Below are positions 28,307 through 37,226 of a stretch of DNA of 64,000 nucleotides, piece by piece (positions within the stretch are counted from its first letter, which is position 1; the number at the start of each line of letters is the position of its first letter). A model generated the notes under the pieces. It worked only from the letters and a program-made list of their open reading frames with translations. It was not told the DNA's origin and did no database searches. The stretch covers positions 1 through 64,000 of the forward strand of contig NZ_JAMYWQ010000025.1 in assembly GCF_024160145.1 (NCBI RefSeq), read 5' to 3'. The DNA comes from Serratia nevei. GTDB taxonomy: Bacteria; Pseudomonadota; Gammaproteobacteria; Enterobacterales; Enterobacteriaceae. Both the position numbers and the translations under genes were made by a program.

Positions 28307-30291
28307 CGTCTGGCATGCGGAAATTACCGTTGACGCTGATCCTGCTGTTGCTGGCGGCGGCAGGCGGCCTGACGATCTACAACCTGCTGCAACAGCTGCC
28401 ATCGGCGCAGTGGGCGCGGGCGTTCAACGCGCCGGATATCGATGACGTGCGGCAAATGTTGTTCCATTACAGCCTGCTGCCGCGATTGACGGTATCGCTG
28501 TTGGCCGGTGCCGGTCTGGGGCTGGTCGGCGTCCTGTTCCAGCAGGTGCTGCGCAATCCGTTGGCGGAGCCGTCGACGCTCGGCGTCGCCGCCGGCGCGC
28601 AGCTCGGCCTGACCATCGCCACGCTGTGGGTGCTGCCGGGAGGCGAGTTCACCCGCCAACTGGCCGCCATGGTGGGTGCGATTGTGGTGGGCGGGCTGGT
28701 ATTCGGCGTCGCCTGGGGCAAGCGGATGTCGCCGGTCACGCTGATTCTGGCCGGGCTGGTACTGGGGCTGTACTGCGGTGCGGTCAACAGCCTGTTGGCG
28801 CTGTTTCATTACGATCAGCTGCAGGGCATGTTCCTGTGGGGCACCGGCGCGTTGAACCAACAGGACTGGAGCGCCGTGCAGTTCATCCTGCCGCGATTGC
28901 TGGTGGCCGGCGCGCTGGCGGCGCTGTTGCTGCGCCCGCTGACGCTGCTGGGGCTGGACGACGGCGTGGCGCGCAATCTGGGATTGGGGCTGTCGATGGC
29001 GCGTTTTTGCGCCCTGGGCCTGGCCATTATCTTCAGCGCCATGTTGGTGAGCGCGGTGGGGGTTATCGGTTTTATCGGCCTGTTTGCACCGTTGATGGCG
29101 AAGATGTTGGGTGCGCGCCGTCTGGCGCATCGCATGATGCTGGCGCCGTTGCTGGGGGCGCTGCTGCTGTGGCTGACCGACCAGGTCATGCTGGTATTGA
29201 CCCAGGTGTGGCGTGAGATCCCGACCGGCGCGGCCACTGCGCTGTTCGGTGCACCGCTGTTGCTGTGGCTGCTGCCGCGCCTGCGCAGCGCCGCCACGCC
29301 GCCGCCGATGGATCTGGGCGACAAGGTGCCTGCGGAACGTGGGAATCTGCCGGGTTGGACGTTGGTGGCCGGCGTCGTATTGCTGGCCGGCCTGACGCTG
29401 GCGCTGATGCTGGGTAAAAATGCCGGCGGTTGGCACTGGAGCCTGGGCGCGGAGCTGGATGCTTTGCTGCCGTGGCGTTGGCCGCGCGTGCTGGCTGCGC
29501 TGGCGGCGGGCATGATGCTGGCGGTTGCCGGCACGCTGATCCAGAAGCTGACCGGCAACCCGATGGCCAGTCCGGAAGTGCTGGGCATCAGCTCCGGTGC
29601 GGCTTTTGGCGTGACGATGATGCTGTTTCTGGTGCCGGGCGACGCCTTCGCCTGGCTGTTGCCTGCCGGCAGTTTGGGGGCGACGGCCACGTTGCTGATC
29701 ATCATGGTCGCCGCTGGCCGCGGCGGCTTCTCGACCGAACGCATGCTGCTGGCCGGTATCGCGCTCAGCACCGCCTTTACCACCGTCATCTTCCTGCTGT
29801 TGGCCAGCGGCGATCCGCGCATGGGCGGCTTGCTGACCTGGCTCTCCGGCTCGACCTATTTGGTGGAGCCGGCGCAGGCGCTGCGTACCGCGCTGGTGGC
29901 CGCCGGCCTGATGGTATTGGCGCCGCTGTGCCGCCGTTGGTTGACCATCCTGCCGCTCGGCGGTGCCACCGCCCGCTCGGTAGGTATTGCGCTGACGCCG
30001 GCGCGGTTGACCCTTCTCTTGCTGGCTGCCGTGCTGACCGCGATGGCGACCCTGACCGTAGGGCCGTTGAGCTTTGTCGGGCTGATGGCGCCGCATATGG
30101 CGCGCATGCTGGGCTTCCGCCGCGCGCTGCCGCAGATGGTGATCGCCGCGCTGCTGGGCGGCTTGCTGATGGTGTTTGCCGACTGGTGCGGGCGGATGCT
30201 GCTGTTCCCGTACCAGATCCCCGCCGGGTTATTGGCGACCTTTATCGGTGCGCCGTACTTCGTTTATCTGTTGCGTAAGCAGACGTCGTAA
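28303..30291 (+). CDS. fhuB: Ferric hydroxamate permease FhuB (double-length)
   Basis: This inner-membrane permease of 662 residues is a fused duplication of a FecCD-type domain, so one chain replaces a dimer. The two repeats are visible as NPLAEPSTLGVAAGAQLG and NPMASPEVLGISSGAAFG, and as VGVIGFIGLFAPLMAKML and VGPLSFVGLMAPHMARML. The start at ATG 28303 overlaps the fhuD stop. The longer frame upstream runs over fhuD and was rejected. It is followed by a terminator. Confidence 0.95.
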   Translation: MTSGMRKLPLTLILLLLAAAGGLTIYNLLQQLPSAQWARAFNAPDIDDVRQMLFHYSLLPRLTVSLLAGAGLGLVGVLFQQVLRNPLAEPSTLGVAAGAQLGLTIATLWVLPGGEFTRQLAAMVGAIVVGGLVFGVAWGKRMSPVTLILAGLVLGLYCGAVNSLLALFHYDQLQGMFLWGTGALNQQDWSAVQFILPRLLVAGALAALLLRPLTLLGLDDGVARNLGLGLSMARFCALGLAIIFSAMLVSAVGVIGFIGLFAPLMAKMLGARRLAHRMMLAPLLGALLLWLTDQVMLVLTQVWREIPTGAATALFGAPLLLWLLPRLRSAATPPPMDLGDKVPAERGNLPGWTLVAGVVLLAGLTLALMLGKNAGGWHWSLGAELDALLPWRWPRVLAALAAGMMLAVAGTLIQKLTGNPMASPEVLGISSGAAFGVTMMLFLVPGDAFAWLLPAGSLGATATLLIIMVAAGRGGFSTERMLLAGIALSTAFTTVIFLLLASGDPRMGGLLTWLSGSTYLVEPAQALRTALVAAGLMVLAPLCRRWLTILPLGGATARSVGIALTPARLTLLLLAAVLTAMATLTVGPLSFVGLMAPHMARMLGFRRALPQMVIAALLGGLLMVFADWCGRMLLFPYQIPAGLLATFIGAPYFVYLLRKQTS

Positions 30292-30322
30292 TCGGCATCT
30301 CGGCCGTGCTTTTTCTGCCCTC

Positions 30323-30352
30323 AAAGGCTCAGCGACGCTGAGCCTTTTTTTA
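30323..30352 (+). terminator. fhuACDB terminator
   Basis: AAAGGCTCAGC and GCTGAGCCTTT form a perfect 11-bp stem around GAC, followed by a run of T, 31 bp after fhuB. Confidence 0.9.
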
Positions 30353-30436
30353 TTTTTCAGGGTGTTGCAAGGCGCTGCGAGCGGTTGCGCAAAAACGCTA
30401 TTGCGTGCGAAAAGGAACACGTGGCGTGGCGGTGAG

Positions 30437-30604
30437 ATGAATATACTGCGGGCGGGTGCTCTGGATCTTTGTCTCTGGAGCTTCTGCGAAAGATACAAAG
30501 AGAAAAGCCCCGAGTCGATATCCATCAACCCGAGGCCTACTCTAACGCGTGACAACGTTAAGTTAGCCTCTTACCCGCCGCGAGGCAAGGAGAAGAAGGC
30601 ATGA
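30437..30604 (+). CDS. Mok-like leader reading frame, copy 1
   Basis: A 55-codon frame opens at ATG 30437 and ends in a TGA that overlaps the hok start (ATGATG at 30601), the geometry needed for translational coupling. In hok/sok systems the overlapping mok frame must be translated for hok to be translated, and Sok blocks mok. Copy 2 keeps the same frame, length and stop with only four amino-acid changes but uses GTG as first codon. Canonical mok begins nearer hok and overlaps it more, so equivalence is inferred. Confidence 0.5.
   Translation: MNILRAGALDLCLWSFCERYKEKSPESISINPRPTLTRDNVKLASYPPRGKEKKA
30500..30553 (-). ncRNA. Sok-type antisense RNA, copy 1
   Basis: On the minus strand a promoter with -35 TTGCCT (30588-30583) and -10 TAACTT (30565-30560) has a 17-bp spacer, the same geometry as sok of plasmid R1. 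About 50 bases further on, GCCTCGGG pairs imperfectly with CTCGGGGC, followed by TTTTCTCTTT, an intrinsic terminator. The RNA would be antisense to the hok leader and block its translation. Ends are estimated within a few bases. Confidence 0.75.
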
Positions 30605-30756
30605 TGCCGAACAAACGCAGCCCGTTAAAACTGGTGATTATTTGTGTCACTGTAATATCACTGGCATGGATAACCCGCAGCACGCTGTGTGAGCTGCGGA
30701 TCCGATCGGGCACTACGGAGGTTGCGGCCATTTTGGCTTACGAATCCGAACGGTAA
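30601..30756 (+). CDS. Hok family type I toxin, copy 1
   Basis: This 51-residue single-pass membrane toxin is MMPNKRSPLK, then a hydrophobic helix (LVIICVTVISLAWI), then TRSTLCELRIRSG and the family signature EVAAILAYESER. Hok proteins kill by collapsing the membrane potential when the labile Sok antisense RNA is lost. The upstream block AGCCTCTTACC...AAGGAGAAGAAGGC is practically that of R1 hok. It is intact, located between fhuB and metK at a synteny break. The function on a chromosome is not known. Confidence 0.93.
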   Translation: MMPNKRSPLKLVIICVTVISLAWITRSTLCELRIRSGTTEVAAILAYESER

Positions 30757-30831
30757 GGCAACCCGGCGGCGGGGGCTTGGCCTCCGCTTGCCGGCAAGTC
30801 GCTGCGTTGATCCAGGCGCACCCATCCGCTC

Positions 30832-30862
30832 AAAAAAAACGGCGAGCCCAGGCTCGCCGTTT
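30832..30862 (-). terminator. metK terminator
   Basis: On the minus strand AACGGCGAGCC pairs with GGCTCGCCGTT and is followed by eight T residues, just after the metK stop. Confidence 0.9.
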
Positions 30863-30880
30863 TCATGTTGATGTCGGGGC

Positions 30881-32035
30881 TTATTTCAGGCCGGCGGCAT
30901 CGCGCAGCAGCGCGGCTTTGTCGGTCGCTTCCCACGGGAAGTGCTCGCGGCCGAAGTGGCCGTAGGCAGCGGTTTCGCGGTAGATAGGCTGCAGCAGATC
31001 CATCATCTGGATCAGGCCGTATGGGCGCAGATCGAAGAATTCGCGCACCAGCAGCGTCAGCTGTTCGGTTGGCACTTTCTCGGTACCGAAGGTTTCCACC
31101 ATGATGGAGGTCGGTTCCGCTACGCCGATAGCGTAAGACACCTGGATCTCGCAGCGATCGGCCAGGCCGGCGGCGACGATGTTTTTCGCCACGTAGCGCG
31201 CCGCGTAAGCCGCGGAACGGTCAACCTTGGACGGATCCTTGCCCGAGAAGGCGCCGCCGCCGTGGCGAGCCATGCCGCCGTAGGTGTCGACGATGATCTT
31301 ACGGCCGGTCAGGCCGCAGTCGCCCATTGGGCCGCCGATAACGAAACGGCCGGTCGGGTTGATGTGGTATTTGGTGCCCGCCGTCAGCCATTCCGCCGGC
31401 AGGACCGGTTTGATGATCTCTTCCATCACCGCTTCTTGCAGATCTTTGAGCGCGATGTCTTCGGAGTGCTGAGTGGACAGCACCACGGCGTCGATGCCGA
31501 CAATTTTGCCGTCGTCGTACTGGAAGGTCACCTGGCTCTTCGCGTCCGGACGCAGCCACGGCAGGGTGCCGTTTTTACGTACTTCGGACTGGCGCTGCAC
31601 CAGACGGTGCGCGTAGGTCACCGGGGCCGGCATCAGCACGTCGGTTTCGTTGGTGGCGTAGCCAAACATCAAGCCCTGATCGCCGGCGCCCTGCTCGAGA
31701 GGATCGGTACGGTCAACGCCCTGATTGATATCCGGGGATTGTTTGCCGATGGCGCTCAATACGGCGCAGGAGTTGGCGTCAAAGCCCATGTCCGAATGAA
31801 CGTAGCCGATTTCGCGTACGGTTTTGCGGGTGATCTCTTCGATATCGACCCAGGCGCTGGTGGTGATTTCACCGCCGACCAGCACCATGCCGGTTTTCAC
31901 GTAGGTTTCGCAGGCGACGCGCGCTTTCGGATCTTGTTCCAGGATGGCGTCGAGGACGGCATCGGAGATCTGATCGGCGATTTTATCAGGATGTCCTTCG
32001 GAGACGGATTCGGACGTGAAGAGGTGTTTAGCCAT
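30881..32035 (-). CDS. metK: S-adenosylmethionine synthase
   Basis: MetK makes S-adenosylmethionine from methionine and ATP and is normally essential. The 384-residue protein has GHPDK at residues 14-18, [12 protein letters not shown] near 116 and [16 protein letters not shown] near 258. Its product feeds SpeD in the same window. It is divergent from yqgB-speA as in E. coli, but its downstream neighbour here is a hok locus and fhuB rather than galP/sprT. A MetJ-type operator lies over its promoter. Confidence 0.97.
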   Translation of the reverse strand: MAKHLFTSESVSEGHPDKIADQISDAVLDAILEQDPKARVACETYVKTGMVLVGGEITTSAWVDIEEITRKTVREIGYVHSDMGFDANSCAVLSAIGKQSPDINQGVDRTDPLEQGAGDQGLMFGYATNETDVLMPAPVTYAHRLVQRQSEVRKNGTLPWLRPDAKSQVTFQYDDGKIVGIDAVVLSTQHSEDIALKDLQEAVMEEIIKPVLPAEWLTAGTKYHINPTGRFVIGGPMGDCGLTGRKIIVDTYGGMARHGGGAFSGKDPSKVDRSAAYAARYVAKNIVAAGLADRCEIQVSYAIGVAEPTSIMVETFGTEKVPTEQLTLLVREFFDLRPYGLIQMMDLLQPIYRETAAYGHFGREHFPWEATDKAALLRDAAGLK

Positions 32036-32183
32036 TGTGTTCTTTACCTTGCATAAGACGGGTTAGAAATTACTGCACAGCGCTGGAGATCCGGCATCGA
32101 AGCGAAGGGTCTTCCGCTGATGGCGCGAGATGCATCCTGCAACGCCCCTCAGGCAAAGCCGTTAAGCAGTTTATCAGTTAACC

Positions 32184-32213
32184 AGTATAGATGGATTAAC
32201 ATCTGGACGTCTA
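32184..32213 (-). promoter_or_regulatory. metK promoter with MetJ met-box array
   Basis: Three abutting octamers AGATGGAT, TAACATCT and GGACGTCT (32189-32212) match the met-box AGACGTCT at 5, 5 and 7 of 8 positions. On the minus strand a -10 TATACT (32189-32184) with a -35-like TAGACG 18 bp upstream lies within the array. MetJ with S-adenosylmethionine would therefore repress metK by feedback. MetJ control of metK is established in E. coli. Confidence 0.75.
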
Positions 32214-32807
32214 TTTTAGGTCAGGGTTTAGCCAGATTGCCAGTATTTTTTTGCGCTTTCGCTCTTTTGCGCAAACGGGTTGGCGCCATTTTCATCGCTT
32301 GAAACAGTTTTCGGCGAATTTTCATTTTGCTTTTTCACCCGCTTACCGGTATAAACTGCGCGCGCGGTTCATTTGCTGCACAGTACGGCGATTGGCGGTG
32401 GGGAAGGTGCGATAAACTTCCGCTTTGCATTCGCCGGCGTTGCGCTATTATCCGTCGCAGGCGTTCGCCGTGAGCGCCGCCGCTTCATCGAACGGTCACG
32501 TTCTTACACTATTTTAGAGGCTGGGTCGTTCACTCCGAACGGCGCGCGTGGAGGTGGTTGGATTAATGATCCGTTGTCTACCGGTTGTTGGTTCCCAACA
32601 GCAGTGCCGTTCTGGCGCACATTCTTCTGCTGTTTCCCGTCTTGTCTCTCTGTCACTTACCAGGTGCGATAAACACTTGGCCGCTACTCAGGATTCTCGG
32701 GCCGGCTAACGGTCGTCTGAAGAACTGAACAAGGGTAGCCTGCAGCCTTCCTGTGGGATGTTTCTTGGCCCGATTCACGAGGTTTGAACAGGGTGTCTTA
32801 CAATTAT
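32213..32807. other. Long metK-yqgB/speA intergenic region
   Basis: About 600 bp without a convincing gene. It must hold the speA operon promoter(s) and a long leader, since speA transcripts run rightwards. Open frames here have no coding pattern. I see no riboswitch I recognise and no clear promoter. Confidence 0.5.
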
Positions 32808-32951
32808 ATGAGTGATAAACCGATCGCTGACCGCGAACGGCAGTTCTCTTCGCTGCCGCCAGCGCGGCTTGTTGGGTTGTTCTCGCGGGTGGTAGCTGCG
32901 ATAGTGGCTGACGGTTTCGTCAGTGCGGAATGTGAGGCGAACCATGTCTGA
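32808..32951 (+). CDS. yqgB: YqgB-like small protein preceding speA
   Basis: A 47-codon frame from ATG 32808 ends in a TGA inside the speA start region (8-bp overlap). The translation begins [16 protein letters not shown] and contains AAIVADGF. It aligns with the 43-residue E. coli YqgB as I remember it at M..KP.A..ERQ.S.L, then GL.S...AAIV...F. E. coli yqgB also lies directly before speA. YqgB is described as a small acid-stress-related protein. The overlap suggests coupling to, or leader control of, speA. The identification rests on remembered sequence. Confidence 0.65.
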   Translation: MSDKPIADRERQFSSLPPARLVGLFSRVVAAIVADGFVSAECEANHV

Positions 32952-34920
32952 TGATCTGTTGATTCACCGCCCGCCGGTTGCGGGCGAGTCTTTATCTTTG
33001 CGCTCCATGCAGGAGGTTGCCATGAATGATCGTAATGCCAGCAAGATGCTGCGCACTTATAACGTCGCCTACTGGGGCAACAATTACTATGACGTCAACG
33101 AGCTGGGCCATATCAGCGTATGCCCGGACCCGGATGTCCCGCAGGCGCGCGTCGATCTGGCAGAACTGGTGAAAACGCGCCAGCAAGACGGCCAGCGTTT
33201 GCCTGCGCTGTTCTGCTTCCCGCAGATCCTCCAGCATCGCTTGCGTTCGATCAACGCCGCGTTCAAACGCGCGCGTGAGTCTTTCGGTTACCAGGGCGGC
33301 TATTTCCTGGTGTATCCGATCAAGGTAAACCAACATCGCCGCGTGATTGAGTCGCTGGTGAACTCCGGGGAACCGCTGGGGCTGGAAGCCGGCTCCAAGG
33401 CCGAGCTGATGGCGGTGCTGGCGCATGCCGGCATGACCCGCTCGGTGATCGTCTGTAACGGCTATAAAGACCGTGAATACATTCGCCTGGCGCTGATCGG
33501 GGAAAAGCTGGGGCACAAGGTGTACCTGGTGATCGAGAAGATGTCCGAGATCAACCTGGTGCTGGAAGAAGCCGAACGGCTGAACGTGGTGCCGCGCCTG
33601 GGCGTGCGTGCGCGTCTGGCTTCGCAGGGCTCCGGCAAATGGCAGTCGAGCGGCGGCGAAAAATCCAAGTTCGGCCTGGCGGCGGTGCAGGTGCTGAAGC
33701 TGGTGGAGACCCTGCGCGAAGCGGGCCGTCTCGACAGCCTGCAACTGCTGCACTTCCACCTGGGCTCGCAGCTGGCCAACATTCGCGACATCGCCACCGG
33801 CGTGCGCGAATCGGCGCGCTTCTACGTTGAACTGCATAAGCTGGGCGTCAACATTCAGTGCTTCGACGTGGGCGGCGGCTTGGGCGTCGACTACGAAGGC
33901 ACCCGCTCGCAGTCCGACTGCTCGGTGAACTACGGCCTGAACGAATACGCCAACAACGTGATTTGGGGCATCGGCGACGCCTGTAACGAACACGGCCTGC
34001 CGCATCCGACGGTGATCACCGAGTCCGGCCGCGCCGTGACCGCGCACCACACGGTGCTGGTCTCCAACGTGATCGGCGTCGAGCGCAATGAGTTCAGCGA
34101 ACCGCTGCCGCCGGAAGCCGACGCGCCGCGCGCGCTGGAAAGCATGTGGGAAACCTGGCTGGAAATGAACGAGCCGGAGAACCGCCGCTCGCTGCGCGAA
34201 TGGCTGCACGACAGCCAGATGGATCTGCACGACGTGCATACCCAATATGCGCACGGCATGCTGGATCTGACCAAGCGCGCCTGGGCCGAGCAGCTGTATC
34301 TGAACATCTGCAACAAGATCCAGCAGCAGCTCGATCCGAGCAACCGCGCGCACCGTCCGATCATCGACGAACTGCAAGAGCGCATGGCGGACAAGTTCTA
34401 CGTCAACTTCTCGCTGTTCCAATCGATGCCGGATGCCTGGGGTATCGATCAGCTGTTCCCGGTGCTGCCGCTGGAAGGGCTGGATAAGCCGCCGGAAGGC
34501 CGCGCGGTGCTGCTCGACATCACCTGCGACTCCGACGGCACCATCGACCACTACGTCGACGGCGACGGCGTGGCGACCACCATGCCGATGCCGCCGTACG
34601 ATCCGGAGAACCCGCCGGCGCTGGGCTTCTTCATGGTCGGTGCGTATCAGGAGATCCTCGGCAACATGCACAACCTGTTCGGCGATACCGCCTCGGTTGA
34701 CGTGTACGTGTTCCCGGACGGCAGCGTCGAGACCGAACTGTCCGACGAGGGCGATACCGTGGCGGACATGTTGGAGTACGTGCAGCTCGATCCGAGCGCG
34801 CTGCTGGCCAAATTCCGCGATCAGGTGAAAGAAACCGACCTGGACGGCGAGCTGCAGGCGCAGTTCCTGGAAGAGTTTGAAGCCGGCCTGTACGGTTATA
34901 CCTATCTGGAAGACGAGTAA
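32944..34920 (+). CDS. speA: Biosynthetic arginine decarboxylase
   Basis: This PLP enzyme converts arginine to agmatine, the first step of the SpeA-SpeB route to putrescine. It has 658 residues, as in E. coli. Lys127 in YPIKVNQ is the expected PLP lysine. Other marks are HFHLGSQ near 261, [10 protein letters not shown] near 297 and [10 protein letters not shown] near 525. The start at ATG 32944 ([10 protein letters not shown]) aligns with E. coli. Normally speB follows directly; here the fimbrial island separates them by about 22.8 kb. Confidence 0.97.
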   Translation: MSDDLLIHRPPVAGESLSLRSMQEVAMNDRNASKMLRTYNVAYWGNNYYDVNELGHISVCPDPDVPQARVDLAELVKTRQQDGQRLPALFCFPQILQHRLRSINAAFKRARESFGYQGGYFLVYPIKVNQHRRVIESLVNSGEPLGLEAGSKAELMAVLAHAGMTRSVIVCNGYKDREYIRLALIGEKLGHKVYLVIEKMSEINLVLEEAERLNVVPRLGVRARLASQGSGKWQSSGGEKSKFGLAAVQVLKLVETLREAGRLDSLQLLHFHLGSQLANIRDIATGVRESARFYVELHKLGVNIQCFDVGGGLGVDYEGTRSQSDCSVNYGLNEYANNVIWGIGDACNEHGLPHPTVITESGRAVTAHHTVLVSNVIGVERNEFSEPLPPEADAPRALESMWETWLEMNEPENRRSLREWLHDSQMDLHDVHTQYAHGMLDLTKRAWAEQLYLNICNKIQQQLDPSNRAHRPIIDELQERMADKFYVNFSLFQSMPDAWGIDQLFPVLPLEGLDKPPEGRAVLLDITCDSDGTIDHYVDGDGVATTMPMPPYDPENPPALGFFMVGAYQEILGNMHNLFGDTASVDVYVFPDGSVETELSDEGDTVADMLEYVQLDPSALLAKFRDQVKETDLDGELQAQFLEEFEAGLYGYTYLEDE

Positions 34921-35455
34921 TCATCCCCTTGAGCCGGGTGTCGTTCCTGACGCCCGGTTCCCGTCAGACTGCGCTGCGTTTGGGTTACCGAACACGCCAG
35001 CGTTCCCCCCTCATGATAGATAGCCGAATAATTGCTAAGAGTATTCTGGCTATTGGCTGTTGAATTTAATTCATTACCCCTTTTTTAATCTATATGTTTT
35101 CGTTAAATATTATTTATCTTAATTGCTAAGGTATTATTTTCATTTTGAAACTGTGAATGAAATTTCGATTTACTCCTGCGTTTTCCTGTCCGTTGTGCGG
35201 ATTTCTTTTCTGTTACTGTTATTCTTCATAACCCAGCCGCTTTAGGGGGGCTTCATTTTATTGTTATTTCTGCGCTGGGATTGTTTGTATTATATTTATT
35301 AATATTTACGTTTCCGGTTTTTAGGATTTTTCTTTGTTAATATGGGTGGTTGAATTTATTTGCGTTGTTCGTCTATAATGAAAATAAAAAAACCATAAAT
35401 ATCATTAAATTATATGTTGTTCGCCGTATTGTTTTTATGACTTTTCGTAGTGTGA
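34921..35455. other. AT-rich left edge of the fimbrial island
   Basis: A hairpin CCGGGTGTC / GACGCCCGG at about 34936-34960 probably ends the speA transcript. After about 35020 the sequence becomes strongly AT-rich with long T-runs, typical of H-NS-silenced acquired DNA. No gene is convincing in this stretch. One frame overlapping the end (35350-35601) looks like chance. Confidence 0.55.
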
Positions 35456-35611
35456 ATGAGTCATGTGGCAACGGTGGATATCAAGTCATTCGCAACAAAT
35501 ATTATCGCGACATTTATTGTTATCACGGTTTTGGCAGCAACGGTGTTGGTGCCGAAAGGCGGCGTAGTGGCCGCGAGAAAGGGATGCATTTTGCATCTTA
35601 ATAATGAATGA
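35456..35611 (+). CDS. Possible 51-residue single-TM small protein
   Basis: The frame MSHVATVDIKSFATN... has one hydrophobic stretch (IIATFIVITVLAATVLV) followed by a positively charged tail (PKGGVVAARKG). It ends 26 bp before the orphan pilin gene and is GC-richer than the DNA to its left. There is no good ribosome-binding site at ATG 35456, and a GTG at 35465 is an alternative. I do not recognise it. It could be a real small membrane protein or a remnant. Confidence 0.35.
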   Translation: MSHVATVDIKSFATNIIATFIVITVLAATVLVPKGGVVAARKGCILHLNNE

Positions 35612-35637
35612 TTCATATCTAAATATAAGGGAATTAT

Positions 35638-36135
35638 ATGAGAAACTATCTGATAGCTTCAACACTGGCTACGGTAATAGCGGCAGCCCCCGCAATGGCG
35701 GCCGATGGCGTGATCAACTTCACCGGAAAAGTACTGAACAGCAGCTGTGCGGTTGATCCTACGCTGGATGTCAAAATGGGTGACGTTACTGCATCCGCAT
35801 TCAGCGAGGTTGGCGCAGAGAGCACTAAACAGGCTTTCAAGCTTACGTTGAAAAATTGTCCTGTGAATCTTTCCACCGCGCAGATCAAATTTGAAGGTGC
35901 CAATGCTGGCGATAGCAAGGAGCTGTTCAAGTTGAACGATGGCGGTGCCGAAGGTTTGGGGCTGCGGATCAGTAATGAGAAAAATGCACCGATCGTGCCT
36001 GGCGGTGTTTCTGTTGTGCCGTTGGAGGGGAAAACGACCTATGAGCTCCCTTACTACGCTTCTTATCAGTCGACGGGGCCGGTGACGATGGGGGATGCCA
36101 ATGCGTCCGTTCAGTTCAGCGTTTCATATAACTAA
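35638..36135 (+). CDS. Orphan fimbrial pilin of the 'DGxINFxGK' group
   Basis: This chaperone-usher-type structural subunit has 165 residues: a signal peptide (MRNYLIASTLATVIAAAPAMA), a mature start ADGVINFTGKVLNSSCAV, two cysteines near 37 and 77 for the pilin disulphide, and the C-terminal donor pattern ANASVQFSVSYN. It stands alone, 14-17 kb from the pilins it resembles most (51469-51975 and 52594-53100). It probably uses one of the island's ushers. A ribosome-binding site AAGGGA precedes it and a terminator follows. Confidence 0.9.
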   Translation: MRNYLIASTLATVIAAAPAMAADGVINFTGKVLNSSCAVDPTLDVKMGDVTASAFSEVGAESTKQAFKLTLKNCPVNLSTAQIKFEGANAGDSKELFKLNDGGAEGLGLRISNEKNAPIVPGGVSVVPLEGKTTYELPYYASYQSTGPVTMGDANASVQFSVSYN

Positions 36136-36157
36136 TTTATAGGGTTAATGCTCTTAT

Positions 36158-36190
36158 CGCCGGCGGATTGATACACGCCGGCGTTTTTTT
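36158..36190 (+). terminator. Terminator of the orphan pilin gene
   Basis: CGCCGGCG at 36158-36165 pairs perfectly with CGCCGGCG at 36176-36183, followed by seven T. Confidence 0.9.
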
Positions 36191-36200
36191 GCTTTGTTAT

Positions 36201-36227
36201 GCCCGCCACTCTGCCAGAGTGGCGGGC
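36201..36227. repeat. Perfect 12-bp inverted repeat
   Basis: GCCCGCCACTCT and AGAGTGGCGGGC surround GCC. There is no T-run on either side, so it is not a simple intrinsic terminator. It is followed by about 140 bp of GC-rich non-coding DNA unlike its AT-rich surroundings, possibly a relic. Confidence 0.5.
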
Positions 36228-36377
36228 TGTCGTCTGCACAAACCGCCTGCGGCTGCTGCGTAGGGAGGAGCGTCGCGGGGCCCGCTTTAGCGGCCGGAGC
36301 CTACCGCCGGGCAGGTGGCCTTCCCGGCGGATATATCGCCAGGAAAACCGCAGAGAATGTCGACCCTGGGAGCGAAA

Positions 36378-37226
36378 TCAAGAAGCGTTATTGGTTTTTT
36401 TATTAATGTAACGGTTAATACAAGGTGTATTGGCCCCTACGGGGCAAAACGTGATAACGGCCATTGAGGAGGCATCTTCATGTTCGTTTCTGACGTCACT
36501 GTAATAATAAACATTGGCGTTCTTTTGGCAGTCAAAGCCGCTGTTCTGTATTATCTCGCCCATCTCATACAGGTTGCCGGTGCTGGATTTAACGGTGTAA
36601 ACCTGGCATTTCAAATAGTTCCCCAACGGGTGAATTCCCATGTCGCCATCCTTTTCATATAAGTAAACAGCGCTGAGCAGCATCAGCAACGTGCCAATAA
36701 AGGCCACCAGGTGCATAGCGGAAATACGCGTCTTCCTGCTTGTGGCATTGTGCGTTTCCGTAACTGGGCTCTCGTTTAACTGGCCATCCGCCAGGTTGGT
36801 TGGCTCCGGTTCATTTGGGGCAGCAACCTGTGCCCCTATTTCCATATAGTAGCCATCTTCTCGTTTGTCTATGCTCTCTGTTGGCCCGGTATCAATACAC
36901 AATGCCTGAATGTGACTGGCAACGAATTTAAAGCCCTGTCGTGGGTAGGTAATGATTAACTCTTCTTCCCCAAGTTGCGCCAGCGATTTTCTGAGTATAG
37001 AGATATAATTGTTGAGGTTATTATTCGATGCCTTAAGCCCATAGTCGACTAATACCTCATTCAATAATCTTTCACGCAGTAAAAGCTCGTTATTGTGCCT
37101 GATGAGAAAAGAAAGAAGTCGGCTGGTTGAACGAATCAGAGTCACGCTTTTATCTTCACTTCCTATTTTAATCAATGTGCCGCTTATCTCATTGAAAATA
37201 ATACTTTCATTTATTTTGTAGCTCAT
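36378..37226 (-). CDS. ToxR/CadC-like transmembrane transcriptional regulator
   Basis: This 282-residue regulator has a cytoplasmic winged-helix domain (residues 1-105, with LSFLIRHNNELLLRERLLNEV and NNLNNYISILRKSLAQLGEEELIITYPRQGFKF), a linker, one TM helix (about 172-190, MHLVAFIGTLLMLLSAVYLY) and a periplasmic C-terminal domain with four cysteines. Proteins of this type sense periplasmic signals while bound to DNA. The start at ATG 37226 was chosen because the domain begins there and AAGG precedes it; an in-frame ATG 66 bases further upstream is possible. It is divergent from the MR/P-like operon and so likely controls it. Confidence 0.82.
   Translation of the reverse strand: MSYKINESIIFNEISGTLIKIGSEDKSVTLIRSTSRLLSFLIRHNNELLLRERLLNEVLVDYGLKASNNNLNNYISILRKSLAQLGEEELIITYPRQGFKFVASHIQALCIDTGPTESIDKREDGYYMEIGAQVAAPNEPEPTNLADGQLNESPVTETHNATSRKTRISAMHLVAFIGTLLMLLSAVYLYEKDGDMGIHPLGNYLKCQVYTVKSSTGNLYEMGEIIQNSGFDCQKNANVYYYSDVRNEHEDASSMAVITFCPVGANTPCINRYINKKTNNAS

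Larger units (their letters stand above)
30410..30776 (+). repeat. Hok/Sok locus, copy 1 of a direct repeat
   Basis: The segment is nearly identical to 58800-59166 in the same orientation. It covers the leader frame, the sok antisense unit, the hok gene and a few bases beyond. Differences are scattered single bases. Flanks differ completely, so the copies moved or duplicated as a compact unit of about 340-370 bp. The start of homology is approximate. Confidence 0.9.

Noticed and set aside
32373-32672. 99-codon frame in the speA leader
   Set aside because: No ribosome-binding site, no recognisable domain, and composition like non-coding leader DNA.
35350-35601. 83-codon frame before the orphan pilin
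   Set aside because: Composition follows the AT-rich DNA, there is no ribosome-binding site, and a competing frame gives a more protein-like product.
36230-36377. GC-rich stretch with two overlapping short frames after the orphan pilin
   Set aside because: Neither frame has a ribosome-binding site or family resemblance. It may be a relic but cannot be named.
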